Shown here one piece after another: positions 28,640-41,051 of a stretch of DNA of 64,000 nucleotides. The notes below the pieces were generated by a model. That model was given only the letters and a program-made list of their open reading frames with translations. It was not told where the DNA came from and ran no database searches. How positions within the stretch are numbered: the stretch's first letter is position 1; the number at the start of each line of letters is the position of its first letter. This stretch comes from Fomes fomentarius (taxonomy: Eukaryota > Basidiomycota > Agaricomycetes > Polyporales > Polyporaceae). The DNA lies in the NCBI GenBank assembly GCA_022606135.1, contig JABYQN010000005.1, positions 1,116,001 through 1,180,000 on the forward strand, in the 5' to 3' direction. Made by a program: the position numbers and the translations under genes.

Positions 28640-30400
28640 GGCCTCAGGAAAACATCCTCACCTATGGTTGTTGAAACTACATGGAAAATGGTGCTGAATT
28701 GTATTGTTTGGCTTCTATTTATCACAAAGTATGTGCTGTGAGGTCCAATGCACTGTAACAGTGGAGAATATCATGACATTCCATTTTGATATTCATGTAT
28801 GTTCATGGCCTGAAAACAGGCGCCCATGCGCCAGTATCTGCTCAATATCCAGGCAGCATCCAACAGAGGCCTGGGATCCAGTTGTCTGCTCTTCACCACA
28901 TTGGTGGACATCACTTGGATAAAATTAGCATTATCTGTGGGATCACTTGCCAAGGTCGGTTTGGTGTCAAAATCAGGCCATTTCAATAATTTCCAAGTTG
29001 ATATGACACATGACTCAATTGGACATGTAGGCGAACATCTGATATGTTGAATATTTTAACTATCTCCAATCCATATGCAACCTTGTCAGATAGGTGTCAT
29101 ACTGTTGGAAAACTCTGACAATTTCCTGGTGTGTGATATTAGCATATGTAGCATTACACAAGCATATCTGGACAGTTTTCAGGGGTGTCTACCTTCTAAA
29201 TACCCTGCTATAGGAAACAAAACAGAATAATGGTTTGAGCATTTTGTGTATCATTTGCTCGTATACTGGTGTCTAATGCTTGGGAAACTTTACATCTCAC
29301 AAGCATTTCCCACCCATATCCTCACATGGGCTCTGGGCTGTTGGCTGTTGTGTATGACTCAATAAAAGGCACACATCTGTTATATCAGAGGTATTGTGAA
29401 CCATGACTTTGCAGTTGTTATCATGTCATATTCTCATGCCCACAAGCCCAGATTGTACCGATAAGTAGTTTTGATGCAGCTTATACCGGACAATGGTTAT
29501 TGGAGGGCTTATGATTCACATGATTTCTCATTACCCTCTCCCCAGCTTATGTCCAGGTTATATCACTTGTTGGGTGGTGTAGACATTTGACAATATATAG
29601 CCTTAATTCTCCAGGGGGCTTTTCCCTGAAGCTCCTGTTCTATATCTCACCTTCTTCCTGCATATAGAACCTTGCTCTATCCAGCATCACCTCGTGTCTC
29701 TGCTTGTGTGCTCAAATGCCGCAAGCACTGACACCTCAATCTGAACAGTCCCAGCTTATGGGCCTGATATATGAAGTCACTGGCAATGGTTTTGCCTGCT
29801 CAACTTGTGCAAGTAACATTGACTGGATCACACAGGTATATAAAGCTGGTTTGTATACTTACTACACTCTAGCTCATGTAGGCATACTGGAGAGTATATT
29901 TGTACCATATACACTGCCATCATCTCATTGCCACCCATTTGGTATCTGCTAGAGTCGGAGTGTCTGCTTGGCTCAATACAAGAAGCCCATACTGTTCTGA
30001 TATCCCCGGCAATGACGGCACCTATACTGTGGTTGACCGTTAACTGGACCCAGCCGTCCAGGCACGCATCATGTTCCCCCTGCCTAATTTATGTCTGCAT
30101 TATAGACCTCGTTTGGGCATGTAGGAAGCTCACCTGCTGTGCTATTTTCACCTGCTGCAGGGTCTACAACTAGGTTGTATATTGTCTTGCATCTAATTCG
30201 GTGGTCACCGGGCCATAACCTATTTAGTGACGTCAGGAAGAACGAAAGCTGATAAAGATATCACTTCACAGTATTGTACAGTGCTATGTATGCGGAGACG
30301 GTGGATACTACAAGGGTATACATGGCGGTCTAATAGGTGTAAGAGAGAACATGAATCAAAGTACAGATGGTGAGAACTGGATGTACAATAAGTTAATGCA
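28640..30400. other. AT-rich, no supported gene; relics of repeats
   Basis: Only short open frames. A small candidate exon at 29717-29836 (+) reads MPQALTPQSEQSQLMGLIYE..CSTCASNIDWITQ and ends at a GT donor, but nothing joins to it convincingly. A segment near 29030 (ggcgaacatctgatatgttgaat) is shared with 13930. Confidence 0.4.
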
Positions 30401-30410
30401 TGCAGATTGA

Positions 30411-33400
30411 CTACAGTGAAATGGGTCGACATAACTCGAGAATCTTTTCCCGCAGACCCTGATCGGGAGCACCCGTCCTGCGCTCAATATGGGTCATCTG
30501 CATGAACGCCAGCTTCGCAAGCGCGTTGTCAATGCGGAGCGAGAGCGAATGAAGAACGGTGGTAAGGTGCGCGTCAGTCGAAGTCTCGTCCATAACTGGA
30601 AGGTAGAGGCTCGGATCATCGCACACGACCAGCGAAGAGTCCGAAGCGGGGTCGGGACTCCGCTGCGATCCTGTGGCCGACGCGATGCTGCCCTTACGCA
30701 CGGGAAGGGGCCGGAATATGCGAGAGTTAGCCAACGTCTCGAGCCGTACACAAAGAAGACCGAGCTCGCGCATTTGCTCCACGCTGAATTGCACACGCGA
30801 TCCGGAGGCAGTCGGCGTCGTCTCGAAGACCTCGAGATTCTGTCTCCCAGCGAGATCGGAAGGATAGAGGATAGAGAGGTTCTCCGGCACTTCGAGACCT
30901 TTGAGCTTCACCTCACCAACGGGGAAGATATCGACGCCCATCCGTCGAATAGCATCAACGGCGGCGTGAGGCTGGAGATACGTGTACTCGGTATGAGGAC
31001 CCGACTCGAGGATGCGAGCATTGATCTCCTTGATGACGTCCGCACTGCACATGATCTGACCGCCCGCGGCAACAGCATTGACTCGTGCAGCACGGTTGAC
31101 CATGGGACCAAAGTAGTCCATCCGACCCGTGACGGGATCGGGTTCGCACACCGGCTGACCGCAATGAATACCCATCCGGAGAGACAAGCCGCGAGCGATG
31201 ACTCGTCCTTGTGGATCGTGGATTTCTTTGCCGTCTTCACATTCGAGGAGCTCGAGTGGCCAAGGAAGGCTGAGAAGCTGAGTCTGGACGTCCATGCACC
31301 ACCAGAGCGCGGCGAGGGTGGTCGGGAACGAACACATGAACGCATCTCCTTCCGTCTTGACTTCGTACCCCCCACAGAAGCGCAGGAGACGACGGAGCAA
31401 GTTGTTGTGCAGGACCATGGCAGATTGCATGCCAGGGTTCACTTCCCACAGATGCGTCGAATTCCGGATATCCGTGAAGACGAGCGCGACGTGGCCAGTC
31501 GGAGGCGCTACTTCACTGATGAGACGGGCAATGTCTCGGTTGACGATCTCCTTGCGTTTCCGCTTGAGACTCTCCAAAAGGTCTTCCGGAATGACAGTAT
31601 CCTGACTGTGTTGGAGGTGACCGCGGTTGAACAGGTCAGAAACCTTGATGACCATGATCATCGTAGTCCCCTCTGCGCCATAGCAGATAGCAAAGTCACG
31701 AAGCTTCTGCGCAGCAATCATGGGATCCCTCTCCTTGCGCGCGATGTCGACTGCAGTCTGGTAGGAGACGTAATCCCACAGGCCACGGTTACCGACGATG
31801 ACGAACTCGTCAGTCTCTGTGAGCTCGTACTTGAAGACGTCAGGTCGAGGGTTGACGACCGGGAGCAGGTAGTAGAAGCCGAACGATCGCGAGACATCGA
31901 TCTCGTCATTCACGAAGCCTTTCGGAGAGACCCATCCTTCGGCAGCGCGTATCCGAGCGGTTTCCTGACGATCGAAGGGATCGTGCTTGCGCGACACGAG
32001 CCTCGCGTTGCCGGAGCGAGAGATGACCGCGAGGGCATTGCCTGCATTAGCGACAAAGAGAGTGCGATCGACGAGGTACAGGACGATTCCCGAGGCACCG
32101 ATCTTGTCATGGATGGTCTGATTGGCACTCGCGCTCACAGCCGACATCTTCCGACCAGAGTTCGAGTACAGATGATCGTGGAGGAGTTTGTTGAGCTTCA
32201 GGAATGACCGCCGCATCGCGTCCTCCACCTTCTCGTTGCGCTGCAGCTTCTCCAGCTCCTCTTGTAAGACTCGAAGGAAGCCATCGTGGAGAAACTTCGT
32301 GAGCCGATTGTTGCTCGCGATGTGTGACGCGCGCCCAAACATCGCGAAGATCGCCTCGTTGTGCTGCCCGCGGAAGTGGGGTGCAACGAGGTCAATCATG
32401 GTCAGGTGCTCCGTCATCCCCAACGTGTCGGCAATCCCATAAGCCATCCCGTTGACGTCTGCCATGGAGGTACGAACACGACGGTCCTCGCTCTCGTCGG
32501 GTATGTTCGTCTGCATGCCAATCGTCACATCCATGAGACCGAGGATCCGCAACTGCGTTAAATTCGAGAAGTCAGAGAGAGGATGGTTGCGGGAGAGCCT
32601 GTGGTTTGTGTCCGGCTTGATCTCCAGACGCTTATTTCCGGAGAGGTTCAAGTACCGCAAGCTCGTGTTGAAGTTCCTAAACGTGCCTCTGATGAGTGCC
32701 CCGCATATGGTCTGAGCGATCCTGAACTCACCAGTTCCAGTCGAACTCCCAGTTGTTGATATTGTACTTCAACACGTTGCTCCCGACGTCCATAACCAAC
32801 AGGTTCTGCAGTTTGCTGATCTCCCGCGGCAACGTTTGCAACTTGTTCCCGTTCAGGAACAACACTTCCAACTTCGTCATATGCTGTAAGTTCTCCGTCG
32901 GGATCGCAGAGATGTCATTCCCGCTCAGATAGAGCTCACGCAATTGCGTCAGATTCCGGAAGAAACTGCTCGGCAGCTGCTGGATACTATTGAACGATAG
33001 GTTCAGCACTTGGAGCTCTTTCAGCAGCGCGAGTGGATGCAAGCTGTCCGCCGTCAGACTGTTCTCCCCTACGTACAACTTCTCCAACGACGACGCCAGC
33101 GCCGGAAGCGCAGAGCCCGTGATGGAGCCATTCGATGCTTTCCTGTCCGATAGCAAGGAAGCCGTGCTTCCCCACGCATGCGACATGGCGAAGTCCAGGT
33201 CAATCGACCCAGGCGGGAGGTTCCATGTACTGATCACATTGGAGGTGACGTTGATGACCTGGAGCGACGAGCAGTTCCAGAGGCTCATCGGAAGCTCTGA
33301 CAGGTCATTGTTGTGCGCCTCCAAGTCCTCTAGCCACTGCAAGCGCCCGATGTCCCTGGGCAACGTGAACAGTCGATTGTTCGAGCACGAGAGATGCTTG

Positions 33401-36400
33401 AGCCGACTCAGTCCACACAAGCTATCCGGAAGGGAGCGGATGGAGTTGTGATCGATGCGCAGTACCTCCAGCGCAGTTAGCTGCGCCAGCGCGAGGTCGT
33501 CCAAAGTGGAGAGTTTCGCGTAGGACAAGTTGAGTGTTGTGAGCGCATACGGCAACCCAAGGGGACCGGGGACCAGATTGAGCTGTGTGATGTCGTTATG
33601 CGACGCGTCCAGTTGTTTCAGCGCAGGCCCGAACGAGACGTCGAGCGCATGCAGCTGGTTGTGATCGGCAAAAAGGTGCTCGATCTTCGGTAGCGTGCAG
33701 ACCACTGAGATGTCGGTGATATGATTCCGCCTACAGTCAAGCACCTTGAGATTCTTCAAGTTCGCGCACTGCTCAGGAATCTTCCCGACCTGGTTTCCAA
33801 CAATGGTTAGGTTCTCAAGCGACCCAAGTTGGCCAAGCTCGTCTGGGAGCTCTGATATCATGTTGAATGACGCATCGAGGTCGAGAAGGGTACGGATCTC
33901 GCAGACGCCAGCGGGTATGTGTTTGAACTTGTTGTTGGATATGTTGAGGTCGAGGAGCTCTCGGAGTCGAGGGAAGTAATAGGGAAGACTGTCCATGCGG
34001 TTATTCTGGAGCTTGAGATGACGAAGTTGCGGAATTCGGTCCAAACCGGCGTCCTCGAGATCCGCTATTCGGTTACAAGACAGATCCAGCCAGTGGAGAG
34101 TTCGACAATGCCGGACACTTTGGGGAACCTTCTTCAGCGCCATGTGTGATAGTCGGAGCTCTCGGAGTGTCGTGCAAGCCTGAATGAAGTCTAAGGGTAT
34201 TTCAAGCATAGGATTACGGGAAAGATTGAGGGAGACGATGGCGTCCGCATGGGCATATAATGGAACGGGAACAGCTTTAAGGCTGCGAGAAGTGAGGTCG
34301 ATGAGGTCAAATGTGTCGAACTGCATCTCTTCCTCCTGTACAAAAGCTTTAGGTGAGCCGTTCACCCCGGCCGCGATGAGCATGTAACGCACCGGCGGCC
34401 CAAGCACATTGCTTTTGTAGACGAACTTGAGGAGGAACTGTATGTCGTCCGCCCCGAGCAAGTCCAGCCCATCCGCAACATCATACCCAGCCTGTTCCAG
34501 TCGTCTCCGGACAATATCAGCAGGCTTCTCCGTCGGCGCGAGCACCCGTTCTGCACACTCAACGCGTCAATGCCATACGATTTCAGTCAAGAAACAGCAC
34601 TCGCACCTCTTCCCCGCTCCTTGAAATGCAGTCGATGGGGCTCCACGCCCGGATCCAACAGCAGCTTGATGTTCAGCTGAGGGGTCAACTGGGCGACCGT
34701 GACGTTCAAGTCGCACGAAACGACGTGATACGAGTTGTTCGCACGGTATATCCGAACCTTGTAGAGCTGCTTGCTCCCCGGATTTCGTTTCCTGCGCTTC
34801 CGACCCGACTTGCCCCTCGCACTATCGTCCGAGTCCGAGTACGGCGTGAGCGAGTCCTCACCCTCCTTTTCTACAGCCCAGCTCTCCGGGGCAATCCATG
34901 ACGCATCGGTGCCGTTAGGATAGATAGCTGGACCGCGGGCCTTGGGCGATATGCGCCGACCGTCGAAGGGAACAGCGCCAGGAGCGAGACGTCTCTGACT
35001 GGAAGGCAAAAAGGGATTGCTGAATATGCTTTGATGCGACGTGCTTACGGAGGTGAACTGCATCGAAGAGACGTCTGAGCTCGAGTGATGTGAGGACCCG
35101 AAACCGCTGCCAGGAGAGCTGCTTTCGACACCGGCAGTAGGTAATACGGATAAGTCAACAATGCCATCCATCTCGTCCAGGTTGGTGTCGAGCGTGTATA
35201 GGTTCTCTTTCGGCGGAGGGGGCGGGGGAGAGACATAAGCTGCATTCCTCTTACGCGTGCGTTCTTTCTTGGAGGAGAACGAGCCAGGGGGAGTGGTGGG
35301 CGTAGGATGAAAGGACAGATCAGGGGAAGGCATTGGCGGGGCGGGCTCCACGGGAAGAGGTTCAGAGCGTAGGCGGCTACGTGAGCGTTTCTTCATGAAG
35401 CTGAGCGGGTTTAGAGAAGGCTTCTTGCGGGAATCGGATGTGCGAGAGGACTCTGAGTTGATACTGTGAGTTTCTGAGGGGCGTGCGGTGGAGGTCGTGG
35501 AAACGCTGATGCTGGAGGTGCTCGCATGTCGAGGAAGGGTGAAGGAGGAGAATGAGGGCTTCTGGGGTAGAGCGAAGCGATGGGTGGTCTGTTTAGGTGG
35601 CGGGGTGGGCTAATGAGAAGCATGTATGTTAGCAGAGGAACTCTGTGTTTAGAAGGGCCCGCAAGAGGGAGTGGAACCGGGGTTCAAGGCGACCAGACGA
35701 AAAGGGTGGAAAGACGTTGGGAAGAACACCAAGTCTACAACGGTCATAGTACGCGCAGAGTCTGAGTGGGCCCTCCGGGGCTAATTGGTAGCTCGGCGAG
35801 ATAGTTGCCATAGTCAAAGATGGATGATCCGTCATTGTGGACAGAACTCCGAGCAAGAGCGAACGCGCTGTCAAACATTCCATGGGGAAGGACAGGTCCG
35901 TTGCTCGGTGAGCCTGATGAGTTCTGACATGGAGAAAAGAAGCGCATCTGGAGCGGATTGCAAGGATGGAGGGGGAGGATAGGCTGGGAGGATACCAACG
36001 AGGAGATTACTTGTTGACTGAGATTGGTGTGGACGGACGGCGTAGATGGTTGCAGGACAAAGATGGGGGTGTTTGCTTATGGGAGCAAGGGGAAGATAGA
36101 GAGAGTTCGGAGAGAATGCAGACTCACTGGTTCAGAGCCGTTGTTGGGAGTTGCCCATGGAGCAATCTCTGCGAGATTGGAATCTTCGGTGAGAGTCATG
36201 CTGGACAAGGAATCATGGTCGACAAGGTCGTGGGCGATGGTGTTGGAGAGATCCCTGGAGATGCGAATGGAGGTAGGAAACTGGTGCTGATAGGAGTCTG
36301 GGTGGAGGTTGAGAGGGCGTTGGAGGGAGAGAGAGGAGCGGGAAGGGGAGCGAGTGAGGACGTCGGGCATTGCGGGGTCGCCTTTGTGGCGATGTGGGGA

Positions 36401-36457
36401 GGGGGGAGATGGAGGCGGTCGGGGTGAGGGAGATGAGGGAGAAGAGGACGGGTGCAC
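30411..36457 (-). CDS. CYR1: Adenylate cyclase (fungal, Ras-associating/LRR/PP2C-like/class III cyclase)
   Basis: Makes cAMP for protein kinase A signalling; fungal forms sit at membranes and respond to Ras or G-alpha. Five exons fit: 36457-36128, 35923-35753, 35609-34607, 34550-32732 and 32676-30411, giving roughly 1,860 residues. The last three junctions are well supported (FKERGR/ERVLAPTEK; WNW/NFNTSLRYLNL); the two 5' introns are less certain. Order: Ser/Pro-rich N-terminus; Ras-associating domain (YKVRIYRANNSYHVVSCDL); about 18-20 leucine-rich repeats (34.3-32.55 kb); PP2C-like domain (VYLVDRTLFVANAGNALAV region, 32.4-31.6 kb); catalytic domain with metal-binding Asp in LVFTDIRNSTHLWE and KTEGDAFMCSF, and NRAARVNA. 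Divergent from the channel gene at 37268. Confidence 0.93.
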
Positions 36458-37267
36458 TGCGGGCGGGTGGGCGAGGGCGAGGGAGAGGAGAGAATGAAGA
36501 AGGGAGAGACGGGCTGAGGAGCGTGAGCAGAGAATGAGTGGTGGCGTTTATTGCCTGTTCAGGATGGATTGCGCACTTATGTAATGGTCGCCGTTGTGTC
36601 GCTGGACGGAGTGTGCACTGCTCCGACTCTTGCTCGCGCGCGCATCATTCCTTTGAGCTTTCATCCTCAACGCGACGACGTGAGAAGTGATTGACCACAG
36701 TCAGGCTTCGTGGCAGAGTACCTGGCACTGAGCAGGTACAGTCGCGTACTGGTACGCGCGTCGTACGACTGGCCATGACGTGTTGGCATCGACCAGTACT
36801 GCATGTATGAACGCGTAAGGCAGCGTAGAGTTGAATATGATACATTATGTAGACCGAGGCGAGGGGCAAGGATGAGTGAAAGGAGGCCTCGAGGACGGAG
36901 ATGAAGGCGGAATTGGACGGATTAACGGGGCCATAAGCCGAGCTCGGAGCGCCGGCGAACGCAACAAAAGATGTGGTCCGAGTCGGAGCAGTCGCCGACG
37001 GCCGTCGTCTGCACCGTTCGTTCGCCCTCGACGTCGTCTACAGCCAGCTCACTCTCTTTTCTTGTCCACACCGCCCGCCCCAACCGAGTCAGACGCCGCC
37101 CAAAGAACTGGACAAGCTCGGAACAATAGACAAGCTTCGAGGTGCGTACAACAATACTCCTTGTCCTCGCCTCGTGTACAATGCCCCGCTTACGCGCTCT
37201 CTTTCTCACTTATAGCCTTCCGCTCCAGCCAGCCTAAGCTCTCCCTTCAGCTTCTCTCTTGCCCTTC
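36458..37267. promoter_or_regulatory. Divergent promoter region
   Basis: About 810 bp between the start codons of the adenylate cyclase (-) and the TRP-like channel (+). It holds both 5' regions and is pyrimidine-rich close to 37268. No coding sequence is supported. Confidence 0.6.
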
Positions 37268-39687
37268 ATGTTCTTTCCTGTCGCCCGGCTGCGACCCGCC
37301 CTCGTCCCTTTTCTTCTCGCCTTTCTCGCTCCAGTCCACGCACGCGACAAATCTCTCTGTGAGTACCCTTAGTCCCTCTATCTCCATTCCATCTCCACTC
37401 ATCCTCCGACTTCAAAGTCACCTCTTCCGTCACATATTGTGCCCCTCCAGAGTCTCTTCTCGTAGAGCAATTCGACATCGCATACTTTGCCGACAATCAG
37501 TCCATAGTCTTCAACATCTTTGCTCAGAGTGTCGTTCGTATATTCTCCTCTTTCTCCTTTTCTTCTCTGTATCTCTAATCACCACCTTAGGACCCAAACA
37601 CAAATGTCGTCGCCAACCTCTTCATCAATGTATATGGCATGCAGCCTATCAATGTTTCCATAGACATCTGCTCCCTCTTCGGAGGCGCCCTCTGTCCCCT
37701 TCCCCTCTACACCTTCAACGGCTCAGACTCCATCTCCCTCCCCAAGAATCTCGACATTCAGTCCCAGCTTCCCGAAATCGCTTACCTTATTCCTGACTTG
37801 GAGGCATATGCCCAGCTCACCCTCACAGACGTCAACTCGGGCGACGTCAAGGCTTGCCTCCAAACAACTCTATCCAATGGCTGGTCAACACACCAGTATG
37901 CCGTAGAGTGGGCTACCGGTGCATTCGCTATCTCTGCCTTTGCACTCGCTCTCTACCAATCCATCGTTGATGGCCCACTCGCTCTCGCTCCCATCCGCCT
38001 CGTTGACATCATATCCCTCTTCCAAGCCATCGCCGTTACCGGCCTCCTTGGCCTCAACTTCCCTTCCCTCTACCACTCTTTCACACTCAACTTCTCTTGG
38101 GCGCTAGGCCTCTTCCCTGCATCCGCAGATTCTCCTATCCAGCACTCCATCAACCGCATGCGTCACCTCACCGGTGGTGGTCTCTCTAACGCTAGCGATG
38201 ACGGCGCCATCTCTTTCGTCAACCGCAAACTTAGTCCATACAACTCCGCCAATTACGTTTTGCCCCAGTCCCTGTTGGCGTCATTTCCATCCCTCCCTAA
38301 AGTCAACTTTGCGAATTACCTCGTTCGTAATCCCTCCGACTTTGCTCCTCAGGTCCTCGTTGGTGGCAGCGACGTGGCGACCGTCACGGATGATTCCTCC
38401 AATGTGCTCCAAGCGGGAATCCCCATTTACACAAACTCTATCGGGATCGCCACTGCTAACGCCTTTATGACGATCTTCTTCATGGCGCTCATCATCGCTG
38501 CGCTGGTCTTGGGCATACTCGCTCTTATTTATGCCGTCACCGTGCTGCTTTGCCGCTCAAGCGTCTCCAAGCGGTACCCCCGTATCACCGAGTTTCGTGA
38601 TCAGTTCCCTTCGTTTGCCCGCGCATGGGGTCTGCTCACGGCGTTGGTAGCGGCACTCCCCATCCTCATCTTCACGTTCTACCAGTGGACATTGAAGGAC
38701 TCGTGGCTCTCCATCTTCCTTTCTGTCCTTCTGCTGATCGCGTTAATGGCTATCATCCTTCCCTCTGCGTTCTGCGCCGTCCGCTCGTCACTCCCTACTA
38801 CGAGATGGATAGACAGACAACCCACACTTTCCGTCGCTCCCTTCACTGCACCCTACCGCAACAATCGCGTGTACTACGTTATCCCCCTTCTCATCGTCAT
38901 GACGATCAAGGCTATGGTGACTTCCTTCGCGCACGCACAGGGGATGACTCAGGCAATATTCTTTGTCGTGCTCGAGTTCCTCCTCTTCCTCACTATTGTC
39001 GTCCTGAAACCTTTCACCACCCGACGCACGGACATACTCGCTGGCTACCTGTGCCTCACGCGCCTGGTGTGTAGTGGCCTGATGATCGCCTTCGCCGAGT
39101 CCCTCGCTGTGAAACCAATCCCCAGGGTAGCGATCGGGGCTATAACCGCCGTCATCTTCTCGGTTGCGGTCATCGTCCTTTTCATCAACATGCTCGTCAA
39201 CCTCGGCCTGTGGCGCCTCTTCCTTTACGTCTTTACCTGCGGACGGCGGGGCCACCGGAATCAACGGTCAACGGCGCACGCCGCCCTCGCGAGCCAGCCC
39301 AGCGACCCTTATCTGACCGAGAAGAGAAATGGTGTGGCTCCAGCGGTTGACTGGGAAAAGAAGGACAACGCGACGGTCGCCACCAAGCCGTCGCAGTACT
39401 ATGTGCAGCGGCCTGGGAACCCGTCACCACCAAGCAGCGCGTCACTGACGCCGACCACGCCGCTGAGCTCGACCACGAGCACGACACTTGGGGAGACACT
39501 GCCCCACCGATGGTCGTTCCAGCATTCGCGGCCGCCATCAGTGTCAACTGACGCGCCGCATTCGCCTGCATATACATATCGGACTTCCACTGCGTCGTCA
39601 CCGATCTCCGGCCAGCGGCATAGCCGGAACATCTCGTCGTCCTACCCTACACCACTAGAAGAGCGCCCGGAGCACCGCGCTGTATAG
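37268..39687 (+). CDS. TRP-like/ML-domain membrane protein (Flc/TRP family)
   Basis: Fungal members of this family (Flc, Pkd2-like) act in calcium homeostasis, FAD transport or cell-wall integrity at ER or plasma membrane. Exons: 37268-37358, 37418-37533 and 37591-39687, 767 residues. I chose the ATG at 37268 because it gives a signal peptide (MFFPVARLRPALVPFLLAFL..) and splices in frame to FTSSVTYCAPPESLLVEQFD. An ML-like luminal domain follows (CAPPE..; VYGMQPINVSIDICSL; ALCPLP), then about nine transmembrane segments and a Ser/Thr/Pro-rich cytosolic tail from about residue 630. The second intron uses a GTTCGT donor. The specific subfamily cannot be assigned by eye. Confidence 0.88.
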
Positions 39688-40381
39688 ATTTCCCTCGCAC
39701 AATCCACGTACGTTCTGGTTCCTGTTATACATGCATCTACCCCTTTCCCCCTCTCATACATCGGACTCGGTTCATCTTGCATTGATCATGACTCACTAGT
39801 GTACATCGCATCCGTTCGCGTTGCCTCCACCTATTGCATTGCATAACCACGGGTAGTTTCCTAGCCGACCCCCGCATCGTTGTTGAACGTTAACCTATCA
39901 CTCCGCTAGCCTAGCCCCCACCTGCATCGCTAAGTTTTGCACATCGCGGTGCATAGTGACATCCCCATAGATGGCAATACATACATACACATCATATTGG
40001 ACATGTACATGCAGAACTGCGGGAGTACAGTACATGAATTGTATATTACGAGCCTGCGGTTGATACCTGCATGGCTTCACTGAATCACTCAATAACTTGA
40101 AATCGCAATCATACGACTTTGTACATAATAAACTGTGATCCTAGGCCTCGAAAGTCTCTCAGTGTGCGTGCATGCGTTAGTATGATTACTGACAAGCGGT
40201 CCTCTAGTACAAGTGTATGCCGTGCCAAGTCAGTCCGTGGACCGTCAGACGCTAGAGCGCGGCAATGTCCGACTATTACTGTACAGTTGTCGATCTGATC
40301 TCAGCCACCGTGCGAGAGCGACGGAGGGCAAGAAACAGCAGCGGACTCAAGGGAGCAGGCAGCATCAAGACTTACGACAAA
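39688..40381. other. Intergenic, no gene seen
   Basis: Holds the 3' region of the channel gene and the promoter of RPL38. A few short open frames only. Confidence 0.5.
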
Positions 40382-40830
40382 ATGGTTCGTTGCACAACCC
40401 ATCCTCCTCGCAGTCGTACAGGTCGTACTCATCCCACCCCATACGTGTCCTCCAGCCCAAAGAAATTCGTGACATCAAGCAGTTCATCGACATCGCCCGG
40501 AGGAAGGATGCCAAGGGTGCGTGTTGCTTGACCTCTAGCAAAAGTCCACGCCTAGACGAACCTCTTCTCCTCCCTCCTTCATACAGCGGCACGCATAAAG
40601 AAGATTGCGCCGCGGGTAGCCGGTGGCAAGACCAAGACCAAGTTCAAGATCCGGTGCTCACGGTACCTCTACACCCTCTCCCTTGATGACCCCGAGAAGG
40701 CAGAGAAGCTCCAGCAGAGCTTGCCCCCAGGTACGTCTACCCTCTGGCCATCTCCCTCAAGGCAATTCCTGACCTGCGTTTTGTAGGTCTCCACGTAGAA
40801 GAGATCAAGGACACACCCAAAAAGAAGTAG
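40382..40830 (+). CDS. RPL38: 60S ribosomal protein L38 (eL38)
   Basis: Structural protein of the large ribosomal subunit. Four coding exons: 40382-40384 (only the ATG), 40456-40516, 40587-40730 and 40787-40830, total 83 residues, close to the usual 70-80. The protein reads [20 protein letters not shown], then [42 protein letters not shown] and PKKK, a clear eL38. The first intron begins directly after the ATG and uses a GTTCGT donor. The convergent neighbour UTP10 ends 221 bp away. Confidence 0.95.
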
Positions 40831-41051
40831 AACTCTGCAATTGACTTCCTACGTACCGTATTATCATCTTGTACAGCAGACTTGGGGCCGCTGAGGTGTC
40901 CCGCACGACACGACCGATATATCACATGATCTGGTCTAGCATCATCGAACCCCAGTTGGGCGGACTGGATTCCAATAAATGCACCAAGCCGGGGCAGAGA
41001 TGTGTTTGTTACTCATACGACAGGATTTTATGTTTCATCAGGAGGACAATA

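Noticed and set aside
30489..32207. 572-codon plus-strand ORF
   Set aside because: It is antisense to the PP2C-like and catalytic exons of the adenylate cyclase; GC-rich codon structure produces long antisense frames, and it matches no domain.
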